Assembly: GCA_026936325.1 (NCBI GenBank)
Contig: JAPTHN010000018.1
Location: 10,807,658-10,871,657 of the forward strand
DNA length: 64,000 nt
Source of the DNA: Platynereis dumerilii
Taxonomy: Eukaryota; Annelida; Polychaeta; Phyllodocida; Nereididae
Reading direction: 5' to 3'
Made by a program: the position numbers and the translations under genes. The notes beneath the pieces were generated by a model, which did no database searches, had not been told where the DNA came from, and was given only the letters and a program-made list of their open reading frames with translations. Positions within the stretch are counted from its first letter, which is position 1. Each line of letters opens with the position of its first letter. Positions 1 through 11,562 of the stretch are shown piece after piece.

Positions 1-640
1 TGGGTTAGTGGTCTTAAAGCTGTTCCTAATGGGCCATTGATAAAAAGGGGCATGGCCTAAAACAGTTTCAATTGGTCAAATGGAGCCAGGAACAGTCCAT
101 TAATTTAGAGGGGGTGTGGCCAAAATAGATCTTCTGGAAAACTGGACATGTTGGAAAATGCGTATCCAAACAACTTCCGGTTAGCCCAACAGTCTTGACA
201 TGCTGGAACATGTCCAGACAATACAGCTTGTGGTCTTAGCACTTACCTGCTTGCAGTTAGTATTTCCTGGAAGAGTTAGAATGATGGCAGCCATCTGCCG
301 GTAAGTATGCATAACTAGTTCCTGTCTGGAATCTAGGATGACACTGAAGTCACCCAAGCGTCACTAACACAAGTGCCAGCACGCTTGGCTGCACACCTGG
401 CTGCCCGGATGGAGGGCTGATACTCATTGGGGTGGCCTGGTTTGTACAGTTATCCATGTGTAACCTATTTCAGTTGTATAATACAACAGCAGGTGTGATC
501 TGGTCATAAGTGATCCGAGGGTGAAACACAACTGAACAGGTCAGTATCATTATACTTCCTATACTGCTGGAATAATAACTGCAGAGGCTTTGATTTCAGC
601 TTAACACTGCAGGTTATTTCCAATTTATAATAATTACAAT
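1..640. other. No gene seen
   Basis: AT-rich sequence with many stops in all frames and no inverted repeat, tandem repeat or RNA gene that I could recognise. It may include the more decayed outer part of the polymerase relic that follows, but I see no motif to support that. Confidence 0.5.
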
Positions 641-1600
641 AATTACAAGAGACTTTGGTTATTCCTTAAAGTCTTACTTTGGTCTTGCAAAATTGAAAAT
701 ATTACCACCAAAGCGCCTATATCATCCTAAACACAAATTCACTCACTCACTCTGTACACCAGAAATATTGAAAGCAACATTGTCAAAATTTATGAGGTAT
801 ACATCTGGGAGGGGAAAAGATCAAAAAAAAATTTCAAATATGTAAACACCTTCCTTAGAATTAAACAAGAGTCATCAGGTTGCCCTGATTGGGTAAAAAC
901 TGAGGTTGACAAAAAGATGAGTATATTAGTAGCTATAGAAAAGCCAAGGGGATAGAGTTAGTCAAAGAAAATATCAAAACATTATTTGAGTTTGAGAGCT
1001 GTTGCAAAATTAGCATTAAATAGTTTTTGGGGAAAATTCAGACTAATAGCAAATGATTCAACAAAAGAAATTTGTCTTACACATGAAATAAATGCGACTT
1101 GTTTACCGGTAGAGTACAAGTCACAAACAACATTTGAGGAGGACAATGTGAAGACAAATGAAGTGAAAGCATGTTTCATAAACTGCTGGGTCAGATTAAA
1201 ATTGTAAGATGTAATTGATTACCTTGGAGAAAGAGTTCTAAATATTGACACCGATTCCGTAATATTTAGATCAAAACAGAATGAACCAATGCCAAGGGTT
1301 TATTTCTTCGGGAACAAAATCGTATGCATACAAACAAGATGATGACAAGGAAAAGACAAAGTTTAAGGGGGTAACAGTATATAGAGTAAATTCTGAATTT
1401 TTCAACTTTAATAGCATCAGGGAAATTATATTTTTAGGGAAATAAATAAAGTTACCAACATATGATTTATTCGTTAGAGATAAGATTTGGGGAGCTATAT
1501 ATAATAGAACAATGAAGAAAACTATTGGATTAGTTTATACAAAGAGAATTTTACTGGATTAATTTTGATACTTTACCATACTGCTATGTCTAAAGGTGTG
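640..1600 (+). mobile_element. Fossil DNA polymerase B fragment of a Polinton/Maverick-like element
   Basis: A degraded piece of a protein-primed type-B DNA polymerase gene. In order along the plus strand it keeps a stretch like LKILPPKRLYHP near 700, the NSFWGKF-type palm motif near 1015, the metal-binding DTDS motif near 1248, and the closing MKKTIGLVYTKR-like stretch near 1510-1550. These are characteristic of polymerases carried by Polintons and related large virus-like elements. The order and spacing are those of the C-terminal half of the protein. The copy is clearly broken, with several breaks (five or more), so it looks old. I see no integrase, capsid, protease or packaging ATPase part and no long terminal inverted repeats, so this is an isolated fragment. 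A linear-plasmid or adintovirus-type polymerase is the alternative family. Confidence 0.7.
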
Positions 1601-1984
1601 TATACTTGCACATGTAAATTGCCTGTAAATATATATATATTTTTTCAATTGTAACTGAAGTACCATGAATCCAACAAATGTATGCTTTGAATTTTAATAA
1701 TGATATTGATATATTTGTGAAAACTGAAATGTGCAACACTGCTGCACAGATTCATGAATTGAATTGTACAAAAGTAAACAATGCTTTGAATTGTGTGTGG
1801 AGATAATATCTAGTTGCTGGTGTAAAATATTCATATACAATTTTAAATTGTAATTGTAGAAGATTATCATGAATTGTACAGATGTATACTTTGATAGATG
1901 ATAATGATATTATTGTAAGTCACTGTTATTTGACCTTAGTAAACGCATATGTAAATTTCCCGCTTTAGCGCTATACACAGTAGG
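1601..1984. other. AT-rich spacer, no feature
   Basis: Strongly AT-rich sequence between the polymerase relic and the next dispersed repeat. Loosely repeated phrases such as 'gaattgtaca' occur (near 1755 and 1870), but no clear unit, ORF or RNA gene. Confidence 0.5.
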
Positions 1985-3290
1985 CACAAGGGCTTGTGCA
2001 GAGGCCCAGGGTCACAAAACCATGCAATTTGAAGGGGAAGGGGTCCAGAAAGGCATTAAACTTCCACCAGCACCAACACAATGCAGTTTTTCACCTTTTC
2101 CCACCAAAAGTCTGCGGTTTTTCTATTGTGACCTGTTAGGGGGCAATATCAGTCCATGTCAGGGCCATAGTAATGCTAAGCTATTCCGTTCCACCCAATT
2201 TCCAGAGCAGTTACTGGCTGCAACGGTTTATTGCGGTACGAATAAACCGCGGTATTACGTGCCACGATAAACCGTACCGTCATGCTAACGAATAATCGGA
2301 TCAACGGTGTTCCGACATCCGCCGCTAGGGGCACCGCGGTCGCGTAAATTTAATCTGTCAAATGCAAGCAGCAGGCACTCCAATAGAGGCAACTACATCC
2401 AAGTAATGGGAGACTTCTCAGTGGCTGGTGGTGGCGCTACTGTACTAGAGAGTCACTGTGACGTCACCATTGTCACAATGTTGATGTCACAACTGCAACA
2501 ATGACACAATTGATGACATCACCATTGTTTACTCACTATCTGATGCATTGAAGTCCCCCATTGCCAATTGCCCAAATCTAGCTGTTGCCAATTCATACAT
2601 ACAATAGAACTGGTTAATGGAAATTGATATTTCATCCACTTTGACACCTGCCAATTCAAAGCCAATCAAAGGTGGTAAACGTGTGAAAGCTGAAGTGCAA
2701 TTCAAGTTGTGAGTAAATGATATTCTTATGAATGGAGGCTAATTGTATTGAGTATGAAACAGATAATTCTTACCTTAGCTTTATATCAAATTTATGCAAA
2801 CTTAAGTAATTTTATGGTAACTTTTGTACCAGTTACAATTTGAAATTTATATTTATTTGGTTTACATACCAACATCACCCAGAGAATCTACTTTGCTGAA
2901 GTGACCAAAAATGGCAAAATTTCATATTTACTGTTATAGGTTAAAAATGACTTATAAGCAATTTAAAATATATTGTCCCTTCTCTTGATATCATGATGCT
3001 TCCTTACAGTAATATAAGGACATGCGCATTGGAAAAGTATGGATTTGCCGATTGAGAGTGAACTGTGAAAAACTGTTCTCATACAGAGAACCGTACTGAA
3101 CCGTGAGATAGTGAACCGTTGCAGCCCTATTACTGGCCCGCAGCCTGTATTTCAAAGCTCACCTGCATTAAGTCAACCAATCATGGCACAGCTTTTTGTT
3201 TGCTGCGGGCCTCGAAACCATAAGACATTTGTCATCTGCTGGAATGGAATTTGTCTGCTGGAATGGAGTTATCTGCAAGTAATTCAGCTT
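1985..3290 (+). repeat. Dispersed repeat family (copy A), split by a hAT-like insertion
   Basis: The two outer parts (about 1985-2218 and 3130-3290) match, in the same order, the segment at 60960-61290. Shared phrases include 'ggcgtccagaaaggcat'-type sequence, 'gccatagtaatg', and 'cacctgcattaagtcaacc' followed by 'acagcttt'. Copy A is interrupted by the 911-bp element at 2219-3129, whereas the 61-kb copy is not. I do not recognise the family. Short open frames within it do not share a conserved start or length and are not called as genes. Confidence 0.7.
2219..3129. mobile_element. Non-autonomous hAT-like transposon with 8-bp target duplication
   Basis: The termini are inverted: the left begins tgcaacggtt and the right ends with its complement aaccgttgcagccc. 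This is the TAGGGCTGCAACGGTT-type end common in hAT elements. The 8-bp direct duplication ttactggc lies at 2211-2218 and 3130-3137, the size expected for hAT. The left end lacks the first bases (taggc-type) present on the right, consistent with a small deletion between GGC repeats. No transposase is visible, so the element depends on a partner elsewhere. It contains GTGACGTCACC and several 'gatgtcac' phrases at 2455-2525. The related site at 61160-61167 is uninterrupted, which confirms both boundaries. Confidence 0.85.
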
Positions 3291-3521
3291 CGAGACTACT
3301 AATGTAGATCAGAAATGACTAGAATTAGGAATATTTTGGGTTGTTATAACACCTTGACTACTGCATATCAGTTGAATGCCTGTTAGTACACTTTTTGCAA
3401 CTGTTTAATGGTGCATAAGTGAAGCAACATACACAAAAAGGCTTTTTTCTGTGTTGCTGATCCATCAAAGGGCTTCAGAAGGCTTTAATTGGGGATTAAA
3501 AAAAGTTGAACTCGAAAAAGT

Positions 3522-3580
3522 TTTGTGCCCAGGACCTCTCAGTTGCTGGCTCGACACCTTAGTCACTACACCACGGAGGA
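3522..3580 (-). mobile_element. Decayed tRNA-derived SINE head
   Basis: On the minus strand the A-box-like TGGTGTAGTGACT follows TCCG and, about 35 bases on, a B-box-like GGTCCTGGGCA appears. This resembles a tRNA 5' half plus T-arm. It is too degraded to fold as a working tRNA. A similar head occurs at 63264-63327. It abuts the left arm of the fold-back element. Confidence 0.45.
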
Positions 3581-3664
3581 TTGGCACTACATATGTCGCT
3601 GAGATTCCACACTGGGGTGGTCCAACATCCAATGGAAAATAATAAAATTGTAAAATTTGGTGAC

Positions 3665-6600
3665 GGTATCCCCTCACTTTTTTCCTTTGACCATGTGGAA
3701 AAAGTGTGAAACATTTCAGCCTAATTGATTAATATTTAGAGGTGGCTTATCAAGGTTGAATTTTTGCTATATTTAGCATTAAAACGCCTATATCTGAATA
3801 GCGAATATTGTGTAAAATCATAATTTCCTTTCATCTGAGGCCTATTGAGGCACTAACCAACTGAGGAAAAAGCAACATAACACATGTTTGTGTATCTTCC
3901 TCTCCATGTTTAAAAAAAAGTGATTTGTCACTTATATATCATTAACATTTTTATGTCAATTAATGTGCACTAGGCGAGAATTTGGAAAAATTGGTACACC
4001 AACAATATAGATTCATTAATAAATAATAGAATTTAATGGAAAGGTTGTGGATCATGACTGAGTCATGCCATACTACTTTCAATATATTATTTTAATCCAG
4101 CATGAAAAAGAATGTATATCCCATCCTTTTGGTTGGTAATTATTATAAATAGCCTTACTCCTCAGATAAACCAGTCTTGGCAGTTTCACACTCCCAAAAG
4201 CTGCAGATGTGAACATTAGCATGATTAGTTAACCCAATGCAATTTGAGTTGTTAGACACCTGATTAAAGTAGTAAGACCCATCAGTTTTGAAAGGGGTTC
4301 TTATAATCCAACAGCATTTCTTTGCTATTGTCAGTTACATTACAATGTTTTAGACACTTTATCTTTTGCAAGGATACCCGTTCGGAAAAGATAACTTACT
4401 GTGATGAATGACTAAGTTTTATGTGCCAAGTAATTCATGCACCCCTGTGGAAATTAGAGATACCCAAGAAAAAATTGTGTTGGTTATGCAAAGATCCCTG
4501 CTCAAAAGTTATTAAGTACTCATAAAATCAAATTTAGTTCTTTGATAATAGAACACAGTAAGTCGTCTTTCCCGAACAGGTATCCCTGCAAAAGATAAAG
4601 TGCCTCAAACATTGTACTGTAACTGACAATAGCAGAGAAAGAAACACATCTGCAGCTTCCGGGAGTGTGAAACTGCCAGGACTGCCTTATCTGATGAGAA
4701 AGGCTATTTATAATAATTACCAACCAAAAGGATGTGATATACATTCTTTTTCATGCTGGACTAAAATAATAAATTGAAAGTAGTATGGTATTCAGTCATG
4801 ATCCCATAACCTTTCCATTATATTTAAATATTTATTAATAAATCTATATTGGTGCACCAATTTTGCTAAATTCTTGCCCAGTATACATCCATTGATATAC
4901 CAATTTAAATGATATAAGGCCTATCTCAAAAATAATGAAGCCACACAGCTGGTTTTCACTGAGGGTCACAAATTTTGATAACAGCTGTATGAAACAACTT
5001 CATATTACAGTATTTTCTTAAATACACTCTTATGCCAAAATCCTGAAAATTTCATGGCAATTCGTCAAAAGGTTATTCAGATAGAGATGAAAGTATATCG
5101 GAAAACATGAATTTTTTCACTTATTTAGCGTGACATAGACTTTTTCACCTGATGAATTCTTTCAATTTTACAAAGTTTGACATGTTCCATTGCTATTTCC
5201 TTTTACTTTTTGGAATCTCCACATCCCCAGGCTTCATAAATCCATTGAAACAAGCACTTCCATCCACTTGCTTTGACATGATTGAGTTATTTCGGTTCAA
5301 AGGTTGACTTTGTAAAATTGAGTCAAATTTGAATGTTCCTGATCAGAAATGCTCTAGTTTCCCTTTAGCATATTTCAGTTGAATCTTTTTGCCATTGAGA
5401 TCTAGTATTACATCTACTTAGTTGTTTTGGAGCTTTTTATGATTCTGGAAAATCTAGTTCACGGAAAAATTCCAATGAATAGCTGGAAAGGTGAATGTGT
5501 CGCACGCGTAACGCTGAGAGTACTTTCAAATGGTACAGAGCTATGAAGGCTCTGTTTTTAATCTGGATTGGCTCAAAATATAGTACATCTATGAATTAAC
5601 CCAAGTTTTTGATTGGTTTGTGGTGATTAAATTCAAAAGTTATGTTCGACGTTGTTCGTCGCACGCGTAACGCTCTGAAAATTTTTGATCGTATTCAATT
5701 TTTTGTCTGACAAACAGTGAAGCGATCATTCTAATATTATTTGGAGTGAAAATTAACAATGAATTTCAATAGTTGGAATACGTTTCATTGCCTAATTACA
5801 AAAATTGTAACATTTATGGAGCATTCTTTAAAATTTGGGGCCAAATTGTCTAAAAAGGCAATAAACAGTAACAAAATATTTTTTATTTTGTAAATGGTTG
5901 TATTTTACCCCCAGTTATGATTGATAATTAACATAAAATCGATTGGAGTCAAAACCAGAACATTTTCTGAAGATTCATATCACACAAGTACTTAAAATCA
6001 GCTTTTTATGTCGAAAAAGGGGCAAAAAATCACACTTCTATCATCATTTGCTGAGCAGACATTCACTTCGGTGGCACTTATTTGGTATCAATTTGAAGCC
6101 CACATATAGACGCGTAACATAGGACAGTTGAAATCATTTTAAAAGAAAAAAATTGCTTCTGGGGTTAATATATGTAAGTTTTGAAAAGAAATTTCCGAAA
6201 AAATTCGAAAAATTGGGTGTTTCTCAAAATATATTTGATGCATTTGAATGAAAATCGTCCAGAAGACTTTTAAAAATGTGCCAGTTGTTGTCAAATAAAG
6301 AAAACGGATTTAAGTTCATGACAAATTACCATTCAGCCCAGTTATGTTTCACTGCCATGAAAAACAAACTTTTAAAAATTCTGTAATATTCAGCTGATAT
6401 CAATTATTTCCACTCATCAAAGCACCATGGCCAATATAGTTTCTGGAACCTAAATATGTTCTTTACAATATGCTTAGGTCATTTCATACAAAAATACATT
6501 TTAAAATTTTGATGGTCATGTCACACTTTGGCTTCATTATTTTTGAGATAGGCCATAAGCGACAAATCACTTTTTTTTAGATGTGGATAGGAAGATATGC

Positions 6601-6812
6601 AAACAAGTGTTATGTTGCTTTATTCTCAGTTGGTTAGTGCCTTAATAAGCCACAAATGAAAGGAAACTATTCAGATATAGGCGTTTTAATGCTAAATATA
6701 GGAAAACCTCAACCTTGATTAGCTACCTCTAAATATTAATCAATTAGGCAGAATTTTGCACACTTCTTCCACATGGTCAAAGGAAAAAGGTTAGGGGGTA
6801 CAATCAATGAAA
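3665..6812. mobile_element. Fold-back element with ~630-bp inverted arms, itself interrupted
   Basis: The left arm (about 3665-4400) is the inverted, diverged copy of the right arm (about 4555-4917 plus 6559-6812). Matching landmarks are 'ctttgaccatgtgga', 'attaaaacgcctatatctgaat'/its complement, 'gtgatttgtc', 'gcagtttcacactcc' and 'gctattgtcagttaca'. A spacer of roughly 150 bp separates the arms. The left arm carries about 100 bp (near 4211-4313) absent from the right arm. The right arm is split by the element at 4918-6554. No transposase ORF is visible. The arms differ at many positions, so the element is not recent. Outer boundaries are estimated from where the similarity fades. Confidence 0.75.
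4918..6554. mobile_element. TIR element nested in the fold-back arm
   Basis: The ends are near-perfect inverted repeats of about 26 bp starting GGCCTATCTCAAAAATAATG. The flanks ATAA at 4914-4917 and ATAA at 6555-6558 look like a 4-bp target duplication. Removing the insert restores continuity with the inverted arm at about 3925-3945. There is no long ORF, so it is non-autonomous or gutted. The interior has the CpG-containing phrase ACGCGTAAC three times (near 5503, 5663 and 6111), unusual in such AT-rich sequence. Superfamily not assigned: a 4-bp duplication fits more than one. Confidence 0.75.
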
Positions 6813-7052
6813 TTAAGACATATTTTTTGGACTACCCTATTCCACACAATTCCATACTTCGCTGGAATAAATGTAACCATTTTTCGGACTGTGCCAGCTA
6901 CTGACGGGGTCGGGGGGGGGGGGCGGGGCGGGGCCGTGGGCAGAGTTGGGGCTTGGGGGCATTTCTGATGGGGGAGATAGAAAAATAAATTTTTTTCTTC
7001 TTCTTTTTTAGTTCCAGTTTAACAAAATATGATAGAAAAACATTTTCCAGGG

Positions 7053-7889
7053 AGGCCCGACTTAAGCATGTAACCCCCATGCGGAGCCTCCATTGGGACT
7101 TCAGGGAGTTACAGGAGTTACCAGGAGTTGTGGGAGTTAGCGACAGTTACCAGGAGTTTCGGGAGTTAGCAGTTAGCAGGAGTTAGTGGGAGTTATAGGA
7201 GTTGACAGGGGTTACCAAGAGTTGTGGGATTTACTGGGAGTTACCAGGAGTTATGGTAGTTGGCAGGAATTAGTGGGAGTTAGCAGGAGTTAGTGGGAGT
7301 TACGGGAGTTAGCAGGAGTTAGTGGGAGTTAGCAGGAGTTAGTGGGAGTTACGGGAGTTACCGGAGTTAGTGGGAGTTACGGGAGTTAGCAGGAGTTACT
7401 GGGAGTTACGGGAGTTAGCAGGAGCTAGTGGGAGTTAGCGGGAGTTAGTGGGAGTTATGGGAGTTATGGGAGTTATTGGGAGTTACGGGAGTTAGCAGGA
7501 GTTACTGGGAGTTACGGGAGTTAGCAGGAGTTAGTGGGAGTTAGCAGGAGTTAGTGGGAGTTACAGGAGTTAGCAGGAGTTACTGGGAGTTACGGGAGTT
7601 AGCAGGAGCTAGTGGGAGTTAGCGGGAGTTAGTGGGAGTTATGGGAGTTATGGGAGTTATTGGGAGTTACGGGAGTTAGCAGGAGTTAGTGGGAGTTACG
7701 GGAGTTAGCAGGAGTTAGTGGGAGTTATGGGAGTTAGTGGGAGTTACGGGAGTTAGCAGGAGTTAGTGGGAGTTATGGGAGTTAGCAGGAGTTAGTGGGA
7801 GTTAGCGGGAGTTAGCAGGAGTTAGTGGGACTTAGCGGGAGTTGTGGGACGTCAAGGAGTTCCGGGAGTTACATGCTTAAATGGGGCCT
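7053..7889. mobile_element. Inverted-repeat-bounded G-rich minisatellite unit
   Basis: A 22-bp sequence beginning AGGCCCGACTTAAGCATG (7053-7074) reappears inverted at 7868-7889 with two mismatches by eye. Everything between is a G-rich tandem array. This arrangement suggests a small TIR element whose interior has been replaced by or expanded into a minisatellite. I could not identify a target duplication, so transposition is inference. Compare the unit at 63514-63944. Confidence 0.55.
7088..7867 (+). repeat. Minisatellite of 9-10-bp GGGAGTTA-type units
   Basis: About 780 bp of near-continuous units of the form GGGAGTTAGC / AGGAGTTAGT / GGGAGTTAC. The regular GGG runs separated by about seven bases on the plus strand could form G-quadruplexes. 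The larger pattern (segments near 7377-7480 and 7500-7660) is locally duplicated. There is no coding potential. Confidence 0.9.
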
Positions 7890-8990
7890 ACTTGAGCCAA
7901 GCTTTGAATCCGCGGATTCTTGTAAGATAACCCATTGATGTTACCATTCATTTGAAAGCTCTTTTTATGAAAATTCCAAAAATATCAACAGCATGTTTCT
8001 ACATAGCATTTTTGAGAAAGTTATGCGAAACCGCGTATCGGCACTACATAATCTGATTACTGGGAAAGATGGCCAATGTGGTACCCCTAGCCATTGTCCG
8101 ATTTCACTCAAACTATTCAGAGGTGTCTTACAAATCAAAAGGCACAACTATATTATGTTTGGTTATATTTGGAAAGAAAAAGGGCATTTGATGCACCCTA
8201 AGATGCACTCGCAGCAACAATGATCGTGGACAATCAGGGAAATTAAGAGCCCCAAAAGGAGAGGAGTGGATCAGGAGGAAACAGTCCAAGAGAGGCTGGG
8301 AGCCACAGAAGCTTACACTTTTCTTAAAATGACCCATTGTGAATGTCCCAATCAACTGTAAACAAGCGGCTGTCCAGCGCAAGTCCGGCATGGACAGCCA
8401 AGAAGACGAAGGATGGTTAACCGAAAGAGATTATGGGTATTAGGTGATCTGACAATGGCGCCAAATTTAAATCTCAAATGTGAACAAGCCATTCTAGTTC
8501 GAGATGATGTACAGTGGCACCTGTGACCCCCTGTTTGTAAGACCAACTCACCTAATGTGACCGCCTTCCTCCGAAACTAAATAGTATTTTTAGTGCATTT
8601 TGCACCCCGACGAGAGACCACACCCCCACAAGAGACTGCTTCATGACTGCAGAAGGGTCTTATAACTCTGGGACCACTGTATTATGCACAAGTAAGCGTT
8701 GTCAATCTCTTAGATGAGTTACAACTAGAATCGCAAGCGATGATAATATGACCGCGGGCAGTGCTGGACGCATTTTGGTTGCGACGTGCAATCAAGTGTG
8801 ATTGTGTCGATCCATAAAAGATGAACAACAATTTGTGTATTGAGTGCAGCTTGTTTAGCCCTGGCGTTAAAAAACTCAGTTGCATAATAATAATAGAAAG
8901 ATATATAGGCGTTGTTGTCCATGTCATAGTGGGGCCTCTATTTGAGGGGGGCGCATTTGCGAGAAATCTCTACTCAAGCGGGCCTCTATA
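7890..8990. other. No gene seen
   Basis: Mixed sequence with short overlapping frames on both strands and no recognisable domain, tRNA or complete transposon. The small frames near 8128-8546 have no homology I can name and no splice or start context that stands out. Confidence 0.4.
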
Positions 8991-9059
8991 GATGGACTCA
9001 GTTGAAGTATTCAGGCCATGTAATGGCGCCCCCCTCAGGCCATTTCTAGATACGACCCT

Positions 9060-9470
9060 GCGCAGCCCACGTGTATGGCCATCTGTGCAGGTATGCCTAT
9101 CTGTGTTGAAACACTCATCTGTGAGTGCATGCCCATCTGTGTGCACAAGCCGACCTGTACACCTATCTGGGTGTATGCCCACCTGGATGCCAATCTGTGT
9201 GTGTAGGAATGTAGGCCCATCTGTGTGTGTCCGCCAATCTGTGCGTGGACGGCGTCCGTGTGCGCGCCCATTAGTATGGCCATCTGTGTGCGCCCATATG
9301 AGCATGCCCATCGTGTGTGTCAGCCCATGTGTGCGCTCATGCCCGTCTGTGTGTGTGTGCTCATATGTATGCGCACACCCATCTGTATGCCCACGTGTGT
9401 GTGGACGCCCAATCGTGTGTGGACGCACATGTGTGTGTTGATGCCCATGTGTGTGCGGTTGCAGGGTCTG
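9060..9470 (+). repeat. Degenerate TG-rich minisatellite, unit about 22 bp
   Basis: Repeated phrases 'gcccatctgtgtgtg' and 'cgcccatgtgtgtg' with variable spacing of roughly 20-24 bp. The repeat keeps long open frames on both strands (Cys/Val/Pro-rich one way, His/Thr/Gly-rich the other) only because the unit lacks stops. I do not treat these as genes. Confidence 0.8.
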
Positions 9471-9479
9471 TGTACCAAG

Positions 9480-9925
9480 ACCAGAATTGCATCAGTCAAA
9501 AATCATGTCTCTAGTATTTTGGGATATTTATTTTTCAAATGCGCATCTTCAAAAATGAAGAAATTACCAAAAAAAAATTTGGAGGTACAATTTAGGGCAA
9601 AAAAAGCTAAATAAAAGGAGGAAAACAATCGAAATAGGTTTTGATTGAAATAAATTTCAGCTACAACAGTTTTCCAAGTGTTTGTTTTGCAAAAGTCTGG
9701 TAATAAACCCTTTGCAAATAAAGGGGTCAAATACTTATTTCCAAAGACTATTGAGTTTCTTGTGCAAATATATTACATAACGCTCCTTTCACATAATTTT
9801 TGTGCATAACCTGTCTTCTACTGTTGGACCTGATCTACCTGAGAAATATCAGATTTTTGGAGAAAGCGCAAGTGCCCAAACCAGAAAATATGGCAGAGGG
9901 TCAAATACTTATTTTCCTCACTGTA
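9480..9925. mobile_element. Tc1/mariner-like element end (remnant)
   Basis: The right end reads GGGTCAAATACTTATTTTCC then TCACTGTA, the terminus style of many Tc1-like transposons, with a terminal TA at 9924-9925. A second copy of the sub-terminal phrase GGTCAAATACTTATTTCC lies at 9725-9742. No opposite end and no DDE transposase frame are visible, so this is a fragment or short derivative. The left boundary is a guess. Confidence 0.55.
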
Positions 9926-9939
9926 TGTATTAACGTCAG

Positions 9940-10850
9940 GAAAATGTGTTTCAATAATAGAACAAGAAAATCTTTAAAAAAAAAAGATATGCAGGCTGCA
10001 GCTATAACATATTTCAAATTTCAAACAAAAAATGTTTTGTAATGTGAATAGATATAATTATGTAGCTTTAGATACAAGGACACAAAACCAACTAGGCGTC
10101 AACAAAGTTCAATACAATTTTTCTGATATTTTAAAATTCTTTCGGTCCCCAAAAGTTGTTTTGCTTGCCTTGAATTTTGGTGATTCCAAAAAATAGGAAT
10201 TTTGCAAACAACATTTTGAGACACTGGTGCATGGACTATTGGAGCACCTCTATCATTCATTCATCATGGGCCAGTGGCTGACTGCTGCAACTGTTGCTCT
10301 CAGAGAAATATGCTGCCATGCTGTGCCTCCAGCAACCAGCAGTGCAATGTTTCCAGAGGTTTGTGGATGCAACTACATGTATTCTAGGACAGCATCTGGT
10401 ACTAAAGGCTTCATGTATACATGACAAAAATGCTCCATTTAAACAAATCCGAGTTCCATGGCTCTTACTCGGAAAGCAAGTCACAATTTTACATAACATT
10501 ATGTAATGCATTTTGAAACCATTCAATTAGCACCTCTGCAGAGGCAGCAGAGCCGAGCTCAGATAGGGGCATTAAACAGGGGCAATTATCTCCAATTAGG
10601 CAGTTATGATCTGGGGATATATTTTGACTGAGAAACCCAACTTTTTCATTTTAATATTATCATGAATATAAAACCAGAAATTAAATTATGCATGAAAAAT
10701 GTAGCATACCACTTTTTCAATGGCCAAGCTACGACCAAAATAAGTGCAACTACACTAATTTTGGGAAAATGGAAGGCTCTGCTGTTTGACTGACAGGTGA
10801 ACAAACCAGTCATATGACCACAAATTATAATAAATAAATCTTTATTTTCG
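9940..10850. other. No gene seen
   Basis: AT-rich sequence without a recognisable element. Overlapping frames at 10227-10526 on both strands share no known motif and are most likely chance. Confidence 0.4.
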
Positions 10851-10859
10851 CACTAAATG

Positions 10860-10936
10860 ATATCTATCAATCTTTGTCAATCTGTCAATCTGTCAATCTA
10901 TCTGTCTATCGATCTGTCTATCTGTCTATCTGTCTG

Positions 10937-10968
<32 letters not shown>

Positions 10969-10984
10969 CCTATCTATCTATCTG

Positions 10985-11021
<37 letters not shown>

Positions 11022-11121
11022 ATAATTATGGATGTTAAATATTAAACATACATATAAACAATAGTATAAATGATGCATTGAGATTAAGTAAGACCCCAGT
11101 CTATCTGTCTATCTGTCTGTA

Positions 11122-11200
<79 letters not shown>

Positions 11201-11311
11201 ATAATTATGGATGTTAAATATTAAACATACATATAAACAATAGTATAAATGATGCATTGAGATTAAGTAAGACCCCAGTCTATCTGTCTATCTATCTATC
11301 TATCTATCTAA

Positions 11312-11375
<64 letters not shown>

Positions 11376-11475
11376 ATAATTATGGATGTTAAATATTAAA
11401 CATACATATAAACAATAGTATAAATGATGCATTGAGATTAAGTAAGACCCCAGTCTATCTGTCTATCTGTCTGTA

Positions 11476-11562
<87 letters not shown>

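Noticed and set aside
2022-2270. An 82-codon frame similar to one at 60971-61159, suggesting a conserved small gene
   Set aside because: The similarity is due to a shared dispersed repeat. The frames end at different points, and the 2-kb copy runs into the hAT insertion.
7088-7867. Telomeric repeat
   Set aside because: Units are GGGAGTTA-like, not TTAGGG, and the array is internal and bounded by inverted repeats.
8970-9441. Frames of about 150 codons on both strands (His/Thr-rich and Cys/Val-rich)
   Set aside because: They are complementary readings of a TG-rich minisatellite with no independent support.
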